Below are positions 5,229 to 6,196 of a DNA stretch of 6,196 nucleotides, one piece after another; the first letter of the stretch is position 1; each line of letters starts with the position of its first letter. Source of the stretch: Acidobacteriota bacterium (GTDB lineage: Bacteria; Acidobacteriota; Terriglobia; Terriglobales; SCQP01); contig JAKATS010000011.1 in the NCBI GenBank assembly GCA_021818645.1, positions 1-6,196 on the forward strand. Reading direction: 5' to 3'. The notes under the pieces are model-generated. The model saw nothing but the letters and a program-made list of their open reading frames with translations, was not told the DNA's origin and searched no databases. Position numbers and translations under genes: made by a program.

Positions 5229-6196
5229 CCGAACATTCGGAATTTTTTCCAGAATACAGGCCAGGGCCGGCGTGGAGGCCCGCAAAGAAATATATCGGGG
5301 TGGTACCGGCTTTCCTCGTTTGGAATGCCGTAGCGATTGCCATTATGGCCTGCCAGATGGCAGGCATGGAATTGCCGGCGCACCGTGGTGGAACTCAAGC
5401 CCAGCACGATCAGCGTCTGCGGCGCGGGATCGCCATAGCCGCGATACCAGGCGGAGTTGGTGCCGCTGATCGCCTCCGGCAGACCCAGCGCAGGACCATA
5501 ATAATCAATCGCTCCGGTTTCACCATAATTCCCGGTGAGAATTGCCGCATGGTTCCTTATGGCCGGCGGTAACTTTTGCCAGATCCGGGCTACGCTCGCC
5601 GTCATTTCCCGCCAGCCGATTTCCTCCCGCAGGTCGCTATTGATCCGCAGATTGATGTTTTTCGCGGAAATGGTGAAGGGAATCGGAAGTAAAACTGCCC
5701 CGAATGCCAGACCGCCCAGGGCAACTAGCATGAACGTAAGCCCGATCATGATATTTGCCAGCCACGATCGCATTCCGGCAATCCAATGTTCCCAAACCAG
5801 GCTGCCCGCCGCGAAGTACATTGGATAAACGGCGCCGGCGTAATAGCCGCGTCCGTGAGCACCAGCATAAAAAATCACCACCAGCGCTCCCCACCAGGCC
5901 AGGAGCCGAAACAGCCCGGCTTTCCGGTTTCTGGCCAGCCAGATCCAGCCCGCCAGCCAGAGCGGTGTCAAAAGCAGATTGGCGTTGACCAGAAGCTGGT
6001 CCAGCCAGAAATGTTTTGCCCTTCCCTCGCGGAGATCGCGGGCATGTATGGAATGCAGAAACTGATAGGAAATAAAATGGTGCCGCACCTGCCAGATCAG
6101 GTTGGGCAGGCAGATGGCAAAAGCGATCGCCACGCCGTACCACAGCCACCGGCTGCGAAAATATTGCCGCGCCGGCGTAAGGGCCAATGCCGCGGC
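5225..6196 (-). CDS. GT39-type membrane glycosyltransferase, C-terminal part (5' partial)
   Basis: This is the C-terminal 323 residues of an ArnT/PMT-like glycosyltransferase of family 39, which uses polyprenyl-phosphate sugars as donors at the outer face of the inner membrane. The visible part, numbered from the TTG codon at 6187, has about five membrane segments (14-32, 66-85, 92-109, 115-133 and 142-170), then a soluble tail. Family blocks include NLIWQVRHHF (29-38), FLHSIHARDLREG (43-55), AHGRGYYAGAVYPM (110-123), GNYGETGAIDYYGPALGLPEAISG (219-242) and the C-terminal NEESRYHPDIFLC (290-302). The frame is open through the right edge, so the TTG is not a credible start. The N-terminal half, with the catalytic acidic residues of the first outer loop, lies outside. 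The acceptor is unknown; lipid or protein glycosylation is possible. Its TAA stop (5227-5225) overlaps the TAG of the converging small gene. Confidence 0.88.
   Translation of the reverse strand, partial: AAALALTPARQYFRSRWLWYGVAIAFAICLPNLIWQVRHHFISYQFLHSIHARDLREGRAKHFWLDQLLVNANLLLTPLWLAGWIWLARNRKAGLFRLLAWWGALVVIFYAGAHGRGYYAGAVYPMYFAAGSLVWEHWIAGMRSWLANIMIGLTFMLVALGGLAFGAVLLPIPFTISAKNINLRINSDLREEIGWREMTASVARIWQKLPPAIRNHAAILTGNYGETGAIDYYGPALGLPEAISGTNSAWYRGYGDPAPQTLIVLGLSSTTVRRQFHACHLAGHNGNRYGIPNEESRYHPDIFLCGPPRRPWPVFWKKFRMFG
5229..5248 (+). terminator. Candidate intrinsic terminator of the YbjQ/small-protein pair
   Basis: Directly after the TAG stop at 5226-5228, CCGAA (5229-5233) and TTCGG (5236-5240) form an inverted repeat. 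It would realistically fold as CCGA/TCGG with an ACAT loop, and after two A residues six T residues follow (5243-5248). Position and T-run fit Rho-independent termination. The stem is short, so efficiency may be low. The same bases encode the last residues of the glycosyltransferase on the opposite strand. Confidence 0.45.

Noticed and set aside
5264..5281. Inverted repeat GGGCC/GGCCC with an 8-base loop
   Set aside because: Inside the glycosyltransferase coding sequence and without a T-tract on the appropriate side of either strand; short GC repeats are frequent by chance here.
5033..5572. Plus-strand 179-codon frame
   Set aside because: Overlaps the small membrane protein in another frame and then runs antisense to the glycosyltransferase, both better supported.
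5637..6149. Minus-strand 170-codon frame
   Set aside because: Out-of-frame shadow of the glycosyltransferase, whose membrane segments and family blocks are in the other frame.

Overview
This 6.2 kb window is GC-rich and densely coded. It holds four recognisable bacterial protein families, two smaller genes and little non-coding DNA. The family signatures look most like Acidobacteriota to me: an M50 protease with a GTFGAFI...NRRALLDVG block, a GT39 glycosyltransferase with GRGYY...YPM and GNYGETGAID blocks, and a three-helix metallophosphoesterase. That assignment comes from recall of family sequences, not from a search.

Layout from left to right. (1) The 3' part of a plus-strand M50 (site-2-protease-like) intramembrane metalloprotease, cut by the left edge. 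(2) A 52-bp gap between converging genes. (3) A minus-strand pair: a membrane-anchored metallophosphoesterase followed after 7 bp by priA, the replication-restart helicase. (4) A 213-bp divergent intergenic region with one AT-rich patch that could supply -10 elements for both strands, plus two mutually exclusive inverted repeats in the putative leader of the plus-strand genes. (5) A plus-strand pair: a YbjQ/UPF0145 protein and a 76-residue single-helix membrane protein, joined by a TGATG stop/start overlap. (6) A minus-strand GT39-type membrane glycosyltransferase, cut by the right edge. Its stop codon overlaps the stop of the small gene, and the end of its coding sequence carries a possible intrinsic terminator for the opposite strand.

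The genes do not form one pathway. PriA is core replication-repair machinery. The phosphoesterase, protease and glycosyltransferase are envelope proteins with no evident functional link to it. I found no mobile element, CRISPR array, tRNA, rRNA or defence system. The least described parts are the YbjQ/small-membrane-protein pair, its structured leader, and the stop-on-stop convergent junction with a terminator-like hairpin inside a conserved coding region. Nothing here is strong evidence for a new biological system.
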